64,000 nucleotides of DNA from Fluviicola sp. (GTDB lineage: Bacteria; Bacteroidota; Bacteroidia; Flavobacteriales_D; Crocinitomicaceae): NCBI RefSeq assembly GCF_039596395.1, contig NZ_JBCNJT010000002.1, positions 1-64,000 of the forward strand, given 5' to 3'. Under the pieces are notes generated by a model. That model did not search any database. It was not told where the DNA came from and worked only from the letters and a program-made list of their open reading frames with translations. Shown here piece by piece: positions 1 to 8,087 of this stretch. Positions within the stretch are counted from its first letter, which is position 1; each line of letters opens with the position of its first letter. The translations under genes and the position numbers were made by a program.

Positions 1-42
1 TTTTAAACTCTCACTTGTCAGCCCTTTGCTCGTTTGCGGGGT

Positions 43-72
43 GCAAAGGTAATCATCTTTTTTATTCTGCAA
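43..72 (-). promoter_or_regulatory. Strong Bacteroidota promoter, probably rRNA operon P2
   Basis: On the minus strand a -33 TTG (70-72) is followed after 18 nt by the -7 box TACCTTTGC (43-51), a full match to TAnnTTTG. Transcription would start near position 37 and leave the window to the left. A second copy of the same arrangement lies 117 bp upstream (159-189). Tandem promoters with this -7 box are typical of Bacteroidota rrn operons; the rRNA itself is outside the window, so that assignment is inference. Confidence 0.65.
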
Positions 73-158
73 AGCTTTTTAAAAACTTTTTTTTGATTTC
101 CTCTTTTCCCTCCTTTTCAATCTCTCCGTTTCCGAAGCGCCTATCGTTCTAAGCGGTG

Positions 159-189
159 GCAAAGGTACTCACTTATTCCACTTTAACAA
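159..189 (-). promoter_or_regulatory. Strong Bacteroidota promoter, probably rRNA operon P1
   Basis: On the minus strand TTG (187-189), a 19-nt spacer and TACCTTTGC (159-167) form a near-perfect consensus promoter with the same -7 box as the one at 43-72. It sits downstream of the minus-strand gene ending at 285 and no gene starts between it and the window edge, so it must serve something to the left of position 1. Confidence 0.65.
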
Positions 190-261
190 GCCTTTTTTAA
201 GATTATTTTTTTCGCTTTTCGGAAATCAATCCTTAACACACTGATAATAGTCTGGTTATAG

Positions 262-289
262 CCTGAAAAAATATTGCTTTTTTTTCAGG
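262..289 (-). terminator. Hairpin terminator overlapping the stop of the 285-878 gene
   Basis: CCTGAAAAAA (262-271) pairs with TTTTTTTTCAGG (278-289) around a short loop. The hairpin overlaps the TGA stop of the upstream minus-strand gene. The stem is mostly A-T, so its strength is uncertain. It would insulate the following outward-facing promoters. Confidence 0.4.
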
Positions 290-878
290 ATTTGAGGTAA
301 AGCTCCCTCAATTGCCCTATAATCGGTGCATTTGAATGATTGAACGATTCCAGGTTTTGACTCTCTTTTAACAAGCTTTGCACCAAAATAGGGTTCAATA
401 GCACATATTTTCCTTCAGAAACTTTCAATTTACCCGTATTATTTGTCTGATCAAATACAATCATCATCCCTTTTAATGAATGATACGGTTCATTATATAC
501 AGTCAATATCTGCAATAAAGCATAAGCCAGCATCTCCTCTACGTCCAATTCTTCACGGGTTGTATCGTCAAATTGTAAGTCGGAAAGTAATTTTCCCATT
601 CTTTTCTCCACTGCTTTCTTCTCTGCATTCGTCATGTTTCGATAGATCGCGCTCACCTCGTTCAGATAATACCGATGATTCACATTAAACTTTACTGCAT
701 CCCGGGAGAGTTTTTCTTTCAAAGCTCTTCTCAACCATATCCGTAATGAGATAGTGGTTAAAAGAATCAAAACAACCCCGACAATCTTCGCGGGCACGAT
801 CAATCCTTTATCCAACAGAAAAGGGATCGCGATTAATAAGACAATGATCGGTATTAAAAGTGCCAAAAAACGTTTCAT
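285..878 (-). CDS. Small membrane-anchored protein of unknown function
   Basis: This is a 197-residue protein that I do not recognise. Two hydrophobic segments at about residues 4-24 and 29-46 form an N-terminal membrane hairpin. An arginine-rich turn (RIWLRR) follows, then a mixed helical domain of about 140 residues rich in Leu, Glu and Asn that would lie in the cytoplasm. No catalytic motif is visible. Its ATG (876-878) lies only 22 nt downstream of the preceding POT transporter, so the two are probably co-transcribed. A link to peptide transport is possible from position alone. Confidence 0.6.
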   Translation of the reverse strand: MKRFLALLIPIIVLLIAIPFLLDKGLIVPAKIVGVVLILLTTISLRIWLRRALKEKLSRDAVKFNVNHRYYLNEVSAIYRNMTNAEKKAVEKRMGKLLSDLQFDDTTREELDVEEMLAYALLQILTVYNEPYHSLKGMMIVFDQTNNTGKLKVSEGKYVLLNPILVQSLLKESQNLESFNHSNAPIIGQLRELYLKS

Positions 879-900
879 ACTATATATAGGTATACCCGAT

Positions 901-2556
901 TTATTTATTCTGTTCTCTAAACACTTTCAGTAACCACGGAAGCAGTACTATTAATATCAATGTTGCTCCCATCATTAAGTAGAAGTTCAGCATGAAGAAA
1001 GACGACTTATTATCGTACTGATCCCAAAGAGATGCAATTACTCCACTTAATTTATTCCCGATTGAGGTTGAAATGAACCAAGCCCCCATCAGTAAGGCAG
1101 TCAATCTCGCAGGTGCCAATTTTGAAACCATCGATAATCCGATCGGTGACAAACACAACTCTCCAACGGTGATTACACCATATGTCCCGAAGAACCACCA
1201 AAGACTCGATTTAATTTCCCCGTTCATGGATGCTTTTGCCGCCGCAACCATTACCAGACAAGATAAGCCGGTAATGAATAATCCCAATACGAACTTGATC
1301 GGGATGGACGGTTCCATTTTGCGTTTTCGCAAGAAACGGAATATTGCCACGACCAGCGGCGTCAGAACTATTACCCAAAACGGGTTTACGGACTGAAAAA
1401 TATTCGAATTGAAGACAACCACTTCCTGGCCGGGTTTCAATTCCGATACTTTCTCGTAATTTTTAAAATAGCTCGGGTACTGAATCGCTTTTTCATCTCC
1501 AACTTTGCGGAATTGATTATCCAGGACCTGTGTTGAATCTTCCGACATTTCGTATTTGATTGTTCCGGCAAGGTACATCCCCTTCAACCCGTTGCTAACC
1601 GATTTCGGCACATCGCGGTTCGTATAATTATCTGCCCAGGTATTCAAGACCGTTCCATTCTGTTTGAAAATGGCCCAGAAAGGAATAACCGCCAGGCACA
1701 CTACTAAAATTGCACTAACTACTCTTCGCTCGTGTTTCGGCGAAGTGAACAGGACATACCCGAAAAAGAAGATTACCGGAATACATGCAAACAGGAATGC
1801 ATCCGTCACGTCATCTTTAACTAAGTAAGAATGTTCGTTGGTTTCAGAAGGAACTCCGTTGATGAAGTAGCCGATAATTGCAAACAATACCGCCGGCACT
1901 ACAACGATCAACAAATCGATCCACCAGGGCTTTTCTCCCGGAGCGGCCACTTTCTTCACATCACCCGAGACATAGTGTTTATTCCCGACCAGGAAAACCG
2001 CCACTCCGATAAACATCCCGATTCCGGCACCCACGAATGCCATGGAATATCCGTATTTGTTCATCAAAAATGCAGAAACGATGTTACAGACAAATGCTCC
2101 CACATTAATTCCCATGTAGAAGATGTTGTACCCTTCATCTTTCTGATTCCTGTATTGGTCCGTATTGTAAAGGTTTCCAAGAAGTGTTGAGATGTTCGGC
2201 TTAAACAATCCGTTCCCGGCAATCACCAGTACCATTCCGGTGTAAAGCATCGTAAAGGTGTGAACACCCATCATGCAGTAACCAACTCCCATCATCAATC
2301 CTCCCAGGATAATCGGAAGACGGTACCCTAAAATTCTGTCGGCAAGAAGCCCGCCGATAAATGGCGTGAAAAACACCAGCGCAATGAAGGTCCCATATAA
2401 ACTTGCCGATTCAGCTTCGGTCATTTGGAAACCGTGATTTACATCCTTTAAATAAAAGGTGAAAATTCCGATCATTAAATAATAGCCGAAGCGCTCCCAC
2501 ATTTCTGTGAGGAATAAATAAGGTAATGCCTGAGGGTGTTTGCGTTGTTTTTCCAT
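901..2556 (-). CDS. POT-family proton-dependent oligopeptide transporter
   Basis: A 551-residue member of the POT/PTR2 family (MFS), which imports di- and tripeptides with protons across the inner membrane. The family signatures are visible: EMWERFGYY in TM1 (near residue 18), GNGLFKPNIS (about 114-123), FYMGINVGAF (about 146-155) and the second PTR2 signature VGELCLSPIGLSMVSKL (about residues 465-481). A soluble loop of about 80 residues lies in the middle of the protein, a common variation in Bacteroidota homologues. It is a tandem paralogue of the next gene upstream (2622-4481) and is separated from it by a hairpin. It probably shares a transcript with 285-878. Confidence 0.92.
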   Translation of the reverse strand: MEKQRKHPQALPYLFLTEMWERFGYYLMIGIFTFYLKDVNHGFQMTEAESASLYGTFIALVFFTPFIGGLLADRILGYRLPIILGGLMMGVGYCMMGVHTFTMLYTGMVLVIAGNGLFKPNISTLLGNLYNTDQYRNQKDEGYNIFYMGINVGAFVCNIVSAFLMNKYGYSMAFVGAGIGMFIGVAVFLVGNKHYVSGDVKKVAAPGEKPWWIDLLIVVVPAVLFAIIGYFINGVPSETNEHSYLVKDDVTDAFLFACIPVIFFFGYVLFTSPKHERRVVSAILVVCLAVIPFWAIFKQNGTVLNTWADNYTNRDVPKSVSNGLKGMYLAGTIKYEMSEDSTQVLDNQFRKVGDEKAIQYPSYFKNYEKVSELKPGQEVVVFNSNIFQSVNPFWVIVLTPLVVAIFRFLRKRKMEPSIPIKFVLGLFITGLSCLVMVAAAKASMNGEIKSSLWWFFGTYGVITVGELCLSPIGLSMVSKLAPARLTALLMGAWFISTSIGNKLSGVIASLWDQYDNKSSFFMLNFYLMMGATLILIVLLPWLLKVFREQNK

Positions 2557-2571
2557 AGTCTTTTAACTAAA

Positions 2572-2599
2572 AAAGTCCCCCGTCATAGCGGAGGACTTT
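2572..2599 (-). terminator. Hairpin between the two POT transporter genes
   Basis: AAAGTCCCCCG (2572-2582) and CGGAGGACTTT (2589-2599) form an 11-bp stem with one mismatch and a 6-nt loop, 23 nt after the stop of the 2622-4481 gene. The run that follows on the minus strand is T-rich but not a pure T tract. It may be a partial terminator that uncouples the two paralogues. Confidence 0.55.
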
Positions 2600-2621
2600 A
2601 AATGTATATTGTTTGTGGGTG

Positions 2622-4481
2622 TTATTTTACACCATTCATCATTTTCACTAAGAACTTACTTAAGATAAATAAGATGATTGCTGATCCTCCGGCCAGGTAC
2701 ACAAACAACCAGAAGAATGATTTCAAGTCGGTAATCTTAATACCGATAAACGACTTTTCTTTGTTCACTGCTTTTCTTGCAAATTCGATCTTCTTTTCCT
2801 GGATGATCTTCGCATTTGCACTGATTGTTTTTTCGTCATTCTTGTCTTTTACTTCAGCGAACAGGCGATCAAATTTGACATCAGAGAATTTTACTTCCAC
2901 CGGTTTTCCTTTCTCATCGATCACTTTCACTGTATCTGCTTCCGTTGCCGTTTTTACTTCATCAGCCAACAAGTAAACCTTGTGCGTTTTCGTAGTAAAT
3001 TCTTTTTCCAACGCACGAACTTCTGTTCCTGTCAAAACCGGATCCGGGTAGAATGAACTTAAGAATCCGGCGAAGTTATTTGCTGCAGCTGTACTCAAGA
3101 ACCAAACTCCCATTAATAAGGACGCGAATCGTACAGGCGCCAGTTTGTTCACCATGGAAAGTCCGATCGGAGACAAGAACAACTCACCCACCGTGTGAAT
3201 GAAGTACAATCCGGTCAGCCAGATGATGCTCACTTTCACTCCCGGCTCAACTCCGTCAACACCGATTGCGATGAATACATATCCCAAAGCAAGGAACAAT
3301 AGACCGAAAGCTTGTTTGTAAGGGGAAGCCGGTTCCATGTTTCTTTTCGCCAATTTCGTCCACATAATGGAAATAAGCGGTGCTAAAATTACGATGAAAA
3401 CTGCGTTAAAACTGTTGAACCAGCTTGCAGGCATTGAGAATCCGAGAATATCCCTGTTTGTTTGCTCAGCCGCGAAGAATGTTAAAGAAGCCCCGGCCTG
3501 TTCGAATGCAGCCCAGAAGAAGATTACGAAGAACGCAACAATGTAGATTACCCAAATACGCTGCTTCTCGATTTTGTTTAATGATTTATCCGTTATAATA
3601 ATGAACGGAATACTGATGGAAATTGCAAAAATGGCTGCTGAAATGTAGTTGTTTACGGTATCGATCATTGTTTCATCTTCTGCCATAAAGACAAAGAAAC
3701 GCAACAACACCAACACCACCATTCCTACCAGAACACCGATGTATACGTTGCTGTTCGATTTTTTCCCGGAAGGAGCTTCTCCCATTTCCTCAGCTAAAAG
3801 GCGTTGTTTGTTCGGAATTTTCCCGATCGCTTCACCTGTAGGAGTAACCAGCACTTTGTTTTTTCTCATTTCGAAAGTGATCACAGAAATGATCATACCG
3901 ATACAAGCACACAAGAATCCCCATTTAAATGCTCCCGGCATAATATTGTTTGCAGCGTCGTAACGCTCTCCCAAATAACCACAGATCAACGGTGCGATGA
4001 AGGCTCCAAGATTGATTCCCATGTAGAAAATGGTGTATGCAGCATCTTTACGCTTGTCTGTTTCAGCATATAACTGACCTACCAATGTAGAGATATTCGG
4101 CTTGAAAAATCCGTTTCCGAAGATCAGGAATGTTAGTCCGACGATCATCAAAATCAAAGCCAGGTTGTGATTGGAATAAAATGATGCCGAAAAGAACATA
4201 AACAATTGTCCGATAGCCATCATCACACCTCCTACAAAAATGGATTTTCTGTTTCCCCAGATATTATCCGCGAAATAACCTCCTATAATTGGAGTCAGGT
4301 AAACCAAACTGGTGTAAGAACCATAGATTCCGGAAGCTGTTTCCTTATCAAACATCAGGGCATTGATCAGGAACAGGGTGAATAAGGCACGCATTCCATA
4401 ATAGGAGAAACGCTCCCACATTTCAGTGGTAAACAATAGATATAATCCTTTTGGATGTCCTTTCGGAGTCGAATTTTCCAT
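2622..4481 (-). CDS. POT-family oligopeptide transporter with a C-terminal soluble insertion
   Basis: A 619-residue POT/PTR2 peptide:proton symporter. Signatures are TEMWERFSYYGM (TM1), GNGFFKPNISTLVGQL, FYMGINLGAFIAP and VGELFLSPIGLSMVNKLAP. It differs from its downstream paralogue (901-2556) by a charged, hydrophilic segment of about 100 residues (about 485-585, rich in Lys, Glu and Asp). This segment sits just before the last membrane helix (FFWLFVYLAGGSAIILFIL) and is not part of the canonical MFS fold. The start is the ATG at 4479-4481. The gene is divergent from the TatD-like gene at 4574. The substrate is likely di- or tripeptides; the role of the insertion is unknown. Confidence 0.92.
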   Translation of the reverse strand: MENSTPKGHPKGLYLLFTTEMWERFSYYGMRALFTLFLINALMFDKETASGIYGSYTSLVYLTPIIGGYFADNIWGNRKSIFVGGVMMAIGQLFMFFSASFYSNHNLALILMIVGLTFLIFGNGFFKPNISTLVGQLYAETDKRKDAAYTIFYMGINLGAFIAPLICGYLGERYDAANNIMPGAFKWGFLCACIGMIISVITFEMRKNKVLVTPTGEAIGKIPNKQRLLAEEMGEAPSGKKSNSNVYIGVLVGMVVLVLLRFFVFMAEDETMIDTVNNYISAAIFAISISIPFIIITDKSLNKIEKQRIWVIYIVAFFVIFFWAAFEQAGASLTFFAAEQTNRDILGFSMPASWFNSFNAVFIVILAPLISIMWTKLAKRNMEPASPYKQAFGLLFLALGYVFIAIGVDGVEPGVKVSIIWLTGLYFIHTVGELFLSPIGLSMVNKLAPVRFASLLMGVWFLSTAAANNFAGFLSSFYPDPVLTGTEVRALEKEFTTKTHKVYLLADEVKTATEADTVKVIDEKGKPVEVKFSDVKFDRLFAEVKDKNDEKTISANAKIIQEKKIEFARKAVNKEKSFIGIKITDLKSFFWLFVYLAGGSAIILFILSKFLVKMMNGVK

Positions 4482-4526
4482 ATTTCGATTTAATTTTTAG
4501 CAGCGGTGAAAATAGGTAAAAAATGG

Positions 4527-4554
4527 TTGATTGGTTCAGATTGTCTTAAATTTA
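4527..4554 (+). promoter_or_regulatory. Predicted promoter for the TatD-like/tcdA pair
   Basis: TTG (4527-4529), a 17-nt spacer and TAAATTTA (4547-4554) match the Bacteroidota consensus with one mismatch at the last base of the -7 box. It is 19 nt before the ATG at 4574. Confidence 0.45.
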
Positions 4555-4573
4555 ACGCATCGATTCCTGTTTA

Positions 4574-5224
4574 ATGACTGATTTAGAGTACCTTTTCGAT
4601 TCGCACACACATCATTTTGACTCGAAAAACCGGGCAATTGTGCAGCTTACGGGCTCATTCCCGGAAAAACTTCCTCCTTTTTTCTCCTTTGGTATCCATC
4701 CTCAGGAAAACGGGATTGATTTCAAGCAGACAGAAGAGATTTGCCTGGCTTTGAATGAGAAAAAAGGGTTTCTGGCAATCGGCGAAATTGGCCTCGACAA
4801 TCGGTATAACACAGCTGAAACCCAGGAAGAATCGTACATATTCCAGCTGAAACTCGCAGCAAAACTAAATAAACCGGTCATTCTGCACTGCGTCAATTCC
4901 TGGGACAGATGCCGGTTTCTTCACGAAAAATATGCTCCCGGAACAACCCTGATGTACCACGGATTCAACAAAGCATCGATTACCGATTCCGTTTTGAATT
5001 ATCCCAAAAGCATCATCAGTATCGGAGAATCTGTTCTATCCAATGAAAAACTTCAAAACGCCGTAAAACTAATTCCTTCGGAGCGCTTAATCCTTGAGAC
5101 CGACACGGGTAATGGAGCACTCATTGACACTTATCGAACGGTCGCTGAAATAAAAAAGCTATCTTTGCACGCCCTGACCGAACTATTAGATCAAAACGCA
5201 AAACGAATTTTTAACTATGAGTAA
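4574..5224 (+). CDS. TatD-family metal-dependent hydrolase (short form)
   Basis: A 216-residue member of the TatD/YcfH amidohydrolase family, metal-dependent enzymes associated with DNase and D-aminoacyl-tRNA deacylase activity. The expected metal ligands are present: the N-terminal DSHTHH motif (about residues 9-14), Glu in AIGEIGLD, His in PVILHC, His in MYHGF and Asp in LETDTGN. It is about 40-50 residues shorter than typical TatD proteins, mostly through shorter loops between these motifs. Its last codons overlap the start of tcdA by 8 nt, so the two are translationally coupled. Exact substrate is unknown. Confidence 0.85.
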   Translation: MTDLEYLFDSHTHHFDSKNRAIVQLTGSFPEKLPPFFSFGIHPQENGIDFKQTEEICLALNEKKGFLAIGEIGLDNRYNTAETQEESYIFQLKLAAKLNKPVILHCVNSWDRCRFLHEKYAPGTTLMYHGFNKASITDSVLNYPKSIISIGESVLSNEKLQNAVKLIPSERLILETDTGNGALIDTYRTVAEIKKLSLHALTELLDQNAKRIFNYE

Positions 5225-5954
5225 GTGGTTGGAGCGTACGGAGTTGATCCTCGGACCAAAAGAAATGGACCGTTTGAAATCTGCTCATGTACTTATTGTT
5301 GGACTCGGAGGAATCGGATCTTTTGCAGGTGAATTCATTGCACGTGCAGGAGTTGGAACGATGACCATTGTAGATGGTGATGCTTTCGATATCACGAATA
5401 AAAATCGCCAGTTGACCGCCTTGGATTCCACCATCGGAAAGAACAAGGCCGTTGTTTTAGGTGAACGCATTAAGGACATCAATCCGGATATTAACCTGAA
5501 TATTGTGGAAGAATTTGTAATTCCGGAACGTGTCTGGGAATTGCTGGACCAATACAAACCGGATTATGTGATGGACTGCATCGACAGCGTTACTCCGAAA
5601 CTAGAATGGATCATTGCCTGTAAAAGCAAGAAAATCAAAGTGATCACGCACCTGGGAGCGGGCGGAAAAACAGATCCTAACCGTGTGCATGTAACAAAAC
5701 TCCCAAACAGTCACAACTGTAAGCTGGGTGCACACATCAAAAAACGACTCAAGAAAAAAGGAGTCGCCTTCGAAAAAATCAAGTGTGTTTATTCGTCTGA
5801 ATTGCAACAGAAAGATTCCCTGAAAATGACCGATGGATCCAACTTCAAGCGTTCATTTTACGGAACAGTCAGCTACATGCCGGCACTGTTCGGATTAATG
5901 GGGGCGGCAGAAGTGATTCGTTATCTGACCAAAAAAGATGAAAAGTCAAACTAA
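5217..5954 (+). CDS. tcdA: tRNA threonylcarbamoyladenosine dehydratase (TcdA/CsdL)
   Basis: A 245-residue ThiF/E1-like enzyme that uses ATP to cyclise t6A37 of ANN-decoding tRNAs into ct6A. The nucleotide-binding motif GLGGIGSFAGEFIARAGVG (starting near residue 29) is followed by the acidic VDGD motif and the N-K-N-R-Q segment typical of the family. The C-terminal half contains the MDCIDSV motif (about residue 119). Length fits TcdA better than the longer ubiquitin-activating homologues. It overlaps the TatD-like gene upstream. TsaB, needed to make the t6A substrate, is encoded later in the window (61730-62398), though not in the same operon. Confidence 0.88.
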   Translation: MSKWLERTELILGPKEMDRLKSAHVLIVGLGGIGSFAGEFIARAGVGTMTIVDGDAFDITNKNRQLTALDSTIGKNKAVVLGERIKDINPDINLNIVEEFVIPERVWELLDQYKPDYVMDCIDSVTPKLEWIIACKSKKIKVITHLGAGGKTDPNRVHVTKLPNSHNCKLGAHIKKRLKKKGVAFEKIKCVYSSELQQKDSLKMTDGSNFKRSFYGTVSYMPALFGLMGAAEVIRYLTKKDEKSN

Positions 5955-5955
5955 G

Positions 5956-5983
5956 TTGAAATTCAAAGAAAAAAGTATATTCG
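5956..5983 (+). promoter_or_regulatory. Predicted promoter for the M1 aminopeptidase gene
   Basis: TTG (5956-5958), a 17-nt spacer and TATATTCG (5976-5983) lie immediately after tcdA. The -7 box differs from TAnnTTTG at one base (TTCG). The ATG follows 19 nt later. It suggests that the peptidase is transcribed on its own. Confidence 0.45.
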
Positions 5984-6002
5984 CGTACCTCAAACTGAAA
6001 AA

Positions 6003-7922
6003 ATGAAACTAAAATCCCTGTTCGGCATTGCTGCACTAGCTCTCCTTATTACTAGTTGTGGAAACGATGCAGAGCCATTAAATAAAGATCAATCGATCAA
6101 CGGAGTAGTAGCGGGACATGACGCCCATTCCTACTCCAACACAGATGAAATCCGAACCAAACATTTGGATCTTGAAATCGATGTGAATTTTGAGAAAAAA
6201 ACCATTTACGGAATAGCGCGCCACCGCATGGAGCGCCTGAAAGATACAGATACCGCTATTTTCGACATCAACGGACCTGAAATTCAGAAAGTAACTTTGG
6301 GAAAAAAGGGGCAGGAGAAAGAAACTGATTTCATCATCGGGTCCATGCAGGAATTCATCGGCCAGCCATTGAGTATCAAGATCGACAAGAATACCGAATA
6401 CATCAATATTTATTACAAAACGACTGAAAATGCCGGCGCTTTGGATTGGATGGAACCTGAATTAACTGAAGGAAAAGAACATCCGTATTTATACACCCAG
6501 GGTCAGGCAATTCTCACACGCACCTGGATTCCCGTTCAGGGAACTCCGGCCAACCGGATTACTTACAGTGCAGACGTTACCGTTCCTTCCGAACTTTTGG
6601 CGTTGATGAGTGCTTCCAATCCGAAGGAGAAAAACCCGGAAGGAAAATACCATTTCGAGATGAAACAACCCATTCCTGTTTACCTCATTGCATTGGCAGT
6701 AGGTAACCTTGAATACAAATCACTTGGTAAAAACTGTGGAATCTACACGGAACCTGAAATGATCGACAAGGCAATCTGGGAATTTGCAGACCTTCCGAAA
6801 ATGATCCATGCAGCTGAAAATTTGTACGGCCCTTATCAGTGGGAACAATACGATGTAATCGTTTTACCTTACTCCTTCCCTTTCGGAGGAATGGAGAATC
6901 CGCGCCTGACATTTGCAAATCCGACTTTGATTGCCGGCGACAGAAGTGCCGTTTCCGTTATTGCACATGAGTTGGCTCACTCCTGGTCCGGAAACCTCGT
7001 TACCAATGCAAGCTGGAATGATTTCTGGCTGAATGAAGGGTTTACCGTGTATTTCGAAAACCGTATCATGGAAGAGCTATACGGAAAAGAAGTAGCAGAC
7101 ATGTTAGCTCTGATCGAATTCCAGGAACTTCAAACCGAAATGCAGGATTTGGATGAAGAAGACACGCATTTAAAGTTGAAATTGGGGAAACGTAATCCGG
7201 ATGACGGGATGACTTCGATTGCCTACGTAAAAGGAGCTTTCTTACTGAAAACCCTGGAACGTGATTTCGGAAGACAGCGCTTTGATATCTTCCTGAAAAA
7301 ATACTTCAAAGACCACGCTTTCCAAACACTTACAACCGAGCAATTCAAAGCATACCTGGAAGAAAACCTGATCAGCCAGACAGATATCAAATTCAATATT
7401 GATGAGTGGCTGTACAAACCGGGATTGCCGAAAAACTGTTATGCAGTAAGCTCTCCGCGATTCGAGAAGATCCAGCAAATGGCACGTGAATTCGCAAAAG
7501 GAAAAGACATCTTCAAAAAACCGGCTAAGAAAAAAGGCAAAAAACAACTTCCTGCGTTAAGCCGCGACCAATATGTTCCACAGGAATGGCAGGCATTTAT
7601 CCGTGCTTTACCTAAGAAAATGGATCCGGAACGTTTGGCATTGATCGATGAGAAACTACATTTCAATACTTGGGGAAATGCCGAAGTTGCAACCGAATGG
7701 TACGTGCTTGGAATCAATTCCAATTACACGGAAATCCGTCCGGATATTGAAAGATTCATTTCAAAAGTGGGCCGTAGAAAATTCTTGTTACCGATCTACA
7801 CCGCACTGAATGAAAATCCGGAAAGCAAACAATGGGGATTGGAAATTTATCAAAAATACCGACAAAATTACCATCCGGTTTCTATTGCAACCATGGATGA
7901 TTTATTGAAATACAAACCGTAA
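6003..7922 (+). CDS. Lipoprotein M1-family aminopeptidase (leukotriene A4 hydrolase-like)
   Basis: A 639-residue zinc aminopeptidase. A lipoprotein signal with the lipobox LITSC (Cys near residue 20) predicts attachment to the inner or outer membrane facing the periplasm. The exopeptidase motif GGMEN (about residue 297) is followed by the zinc site HELAH (His322, Glu323, His326) and the third ligand Glu345 in NEGF, matching HExxH-X18-E. The C-terminal half is an alpha-helical domain like that of LTA4 hydrolase and its bacterial relatives. It likely trims peptides in the periplasm, which would fit with the two POT peptide importers upstream. It is followed directly by a long palindrome that may end its transcript. 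Confidence 0.92.
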   Translation: MKLKSLFGIAALALLITSCGNDAEPLNKDQSINGVVAGHDAHSYSNTDEIRTKHLDLEIDVNFEKKTIYGIARHRMERLKDTDTAIFDINGPEIQKVTLGKKGQEKETDFIIGSMQEFIGQPLSIKIDKNTEYINIYYKTTENAGALDWMEPELTEGKEHPYLYTQGQAILTRTWIPVQGTPANRITYSADVTVPSELLALMSASNPKEKNPEGKYHFEMKQPIPVYLIALAVGNLEYKSLGKNCGIYTEPEMIDKAIWEFADLPKMIHAAENLYGPYQWEQYDVIVLPYSFPFGGMENPRLTFANPTLIAGDRSAVSVIAHELAHSWSGNLVTNASWNDFWLNEGFTVYFENRIMEELYGKEVADMLALIEFQELQTEMQDLDEEDTHLKLKLGKRNPDDGMTSIAYVKGAFLLKTLERDFGRQRFDIFLKKYFKDHAFQTLTTEQFKAYLEENLISQTDIKFNIDEWLYKPGLPKNCYAVSSPRFEKIQQMAREFAKGKDIFKKPAKKKGKKQLPALSRDQYVPQEWQAFIRALPKKMDPERLALIDEKLHFNTWGNAEVATEWYVLGINSNYTEIRPDIERFISKVGRRKFLLPIYTALNENPESKQWGLEIYQKYRQNYHPVSIATMDDLLKYKP

Positions 7923-7923
7923 C

Positions 7924-7972
7924 CATAAACAGTGGGCGCGTCCGTACGTACGGGACGCGCCCACTGTTTATG
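7924..7972. repeat. 49-nt GC-rich near-perfect palindrome after the M1 peptidase gene
   Basis: The sequence starting CATAAACAGTGGGCGCGTCC (7924-7943) is repeated in inverted form up to 7972, with a single bulged base near the centre (GTACGTAC core). This gives a stem of more than 20 bp, one nucleotide after the stop codon. It may act as a bidirectional terminator. The arm shares the GGGCGCG/GGGACGCG words with other hairpins at 44204-44234, 45145-45170 and 63183-63218, so it looks like a member of a dispersed palindrome family. Confidence 0.85.
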
Positions 7973-8087
7973 TAAATCAAATAATACCATTTCAACCGCG
8001 GATAATCAAAAGGTGCTTTCGACTCCTAAAACAACCTGAATTCTTCTTTCAGATGCATTCATCTTTGACATAACAAATACAACAGTT

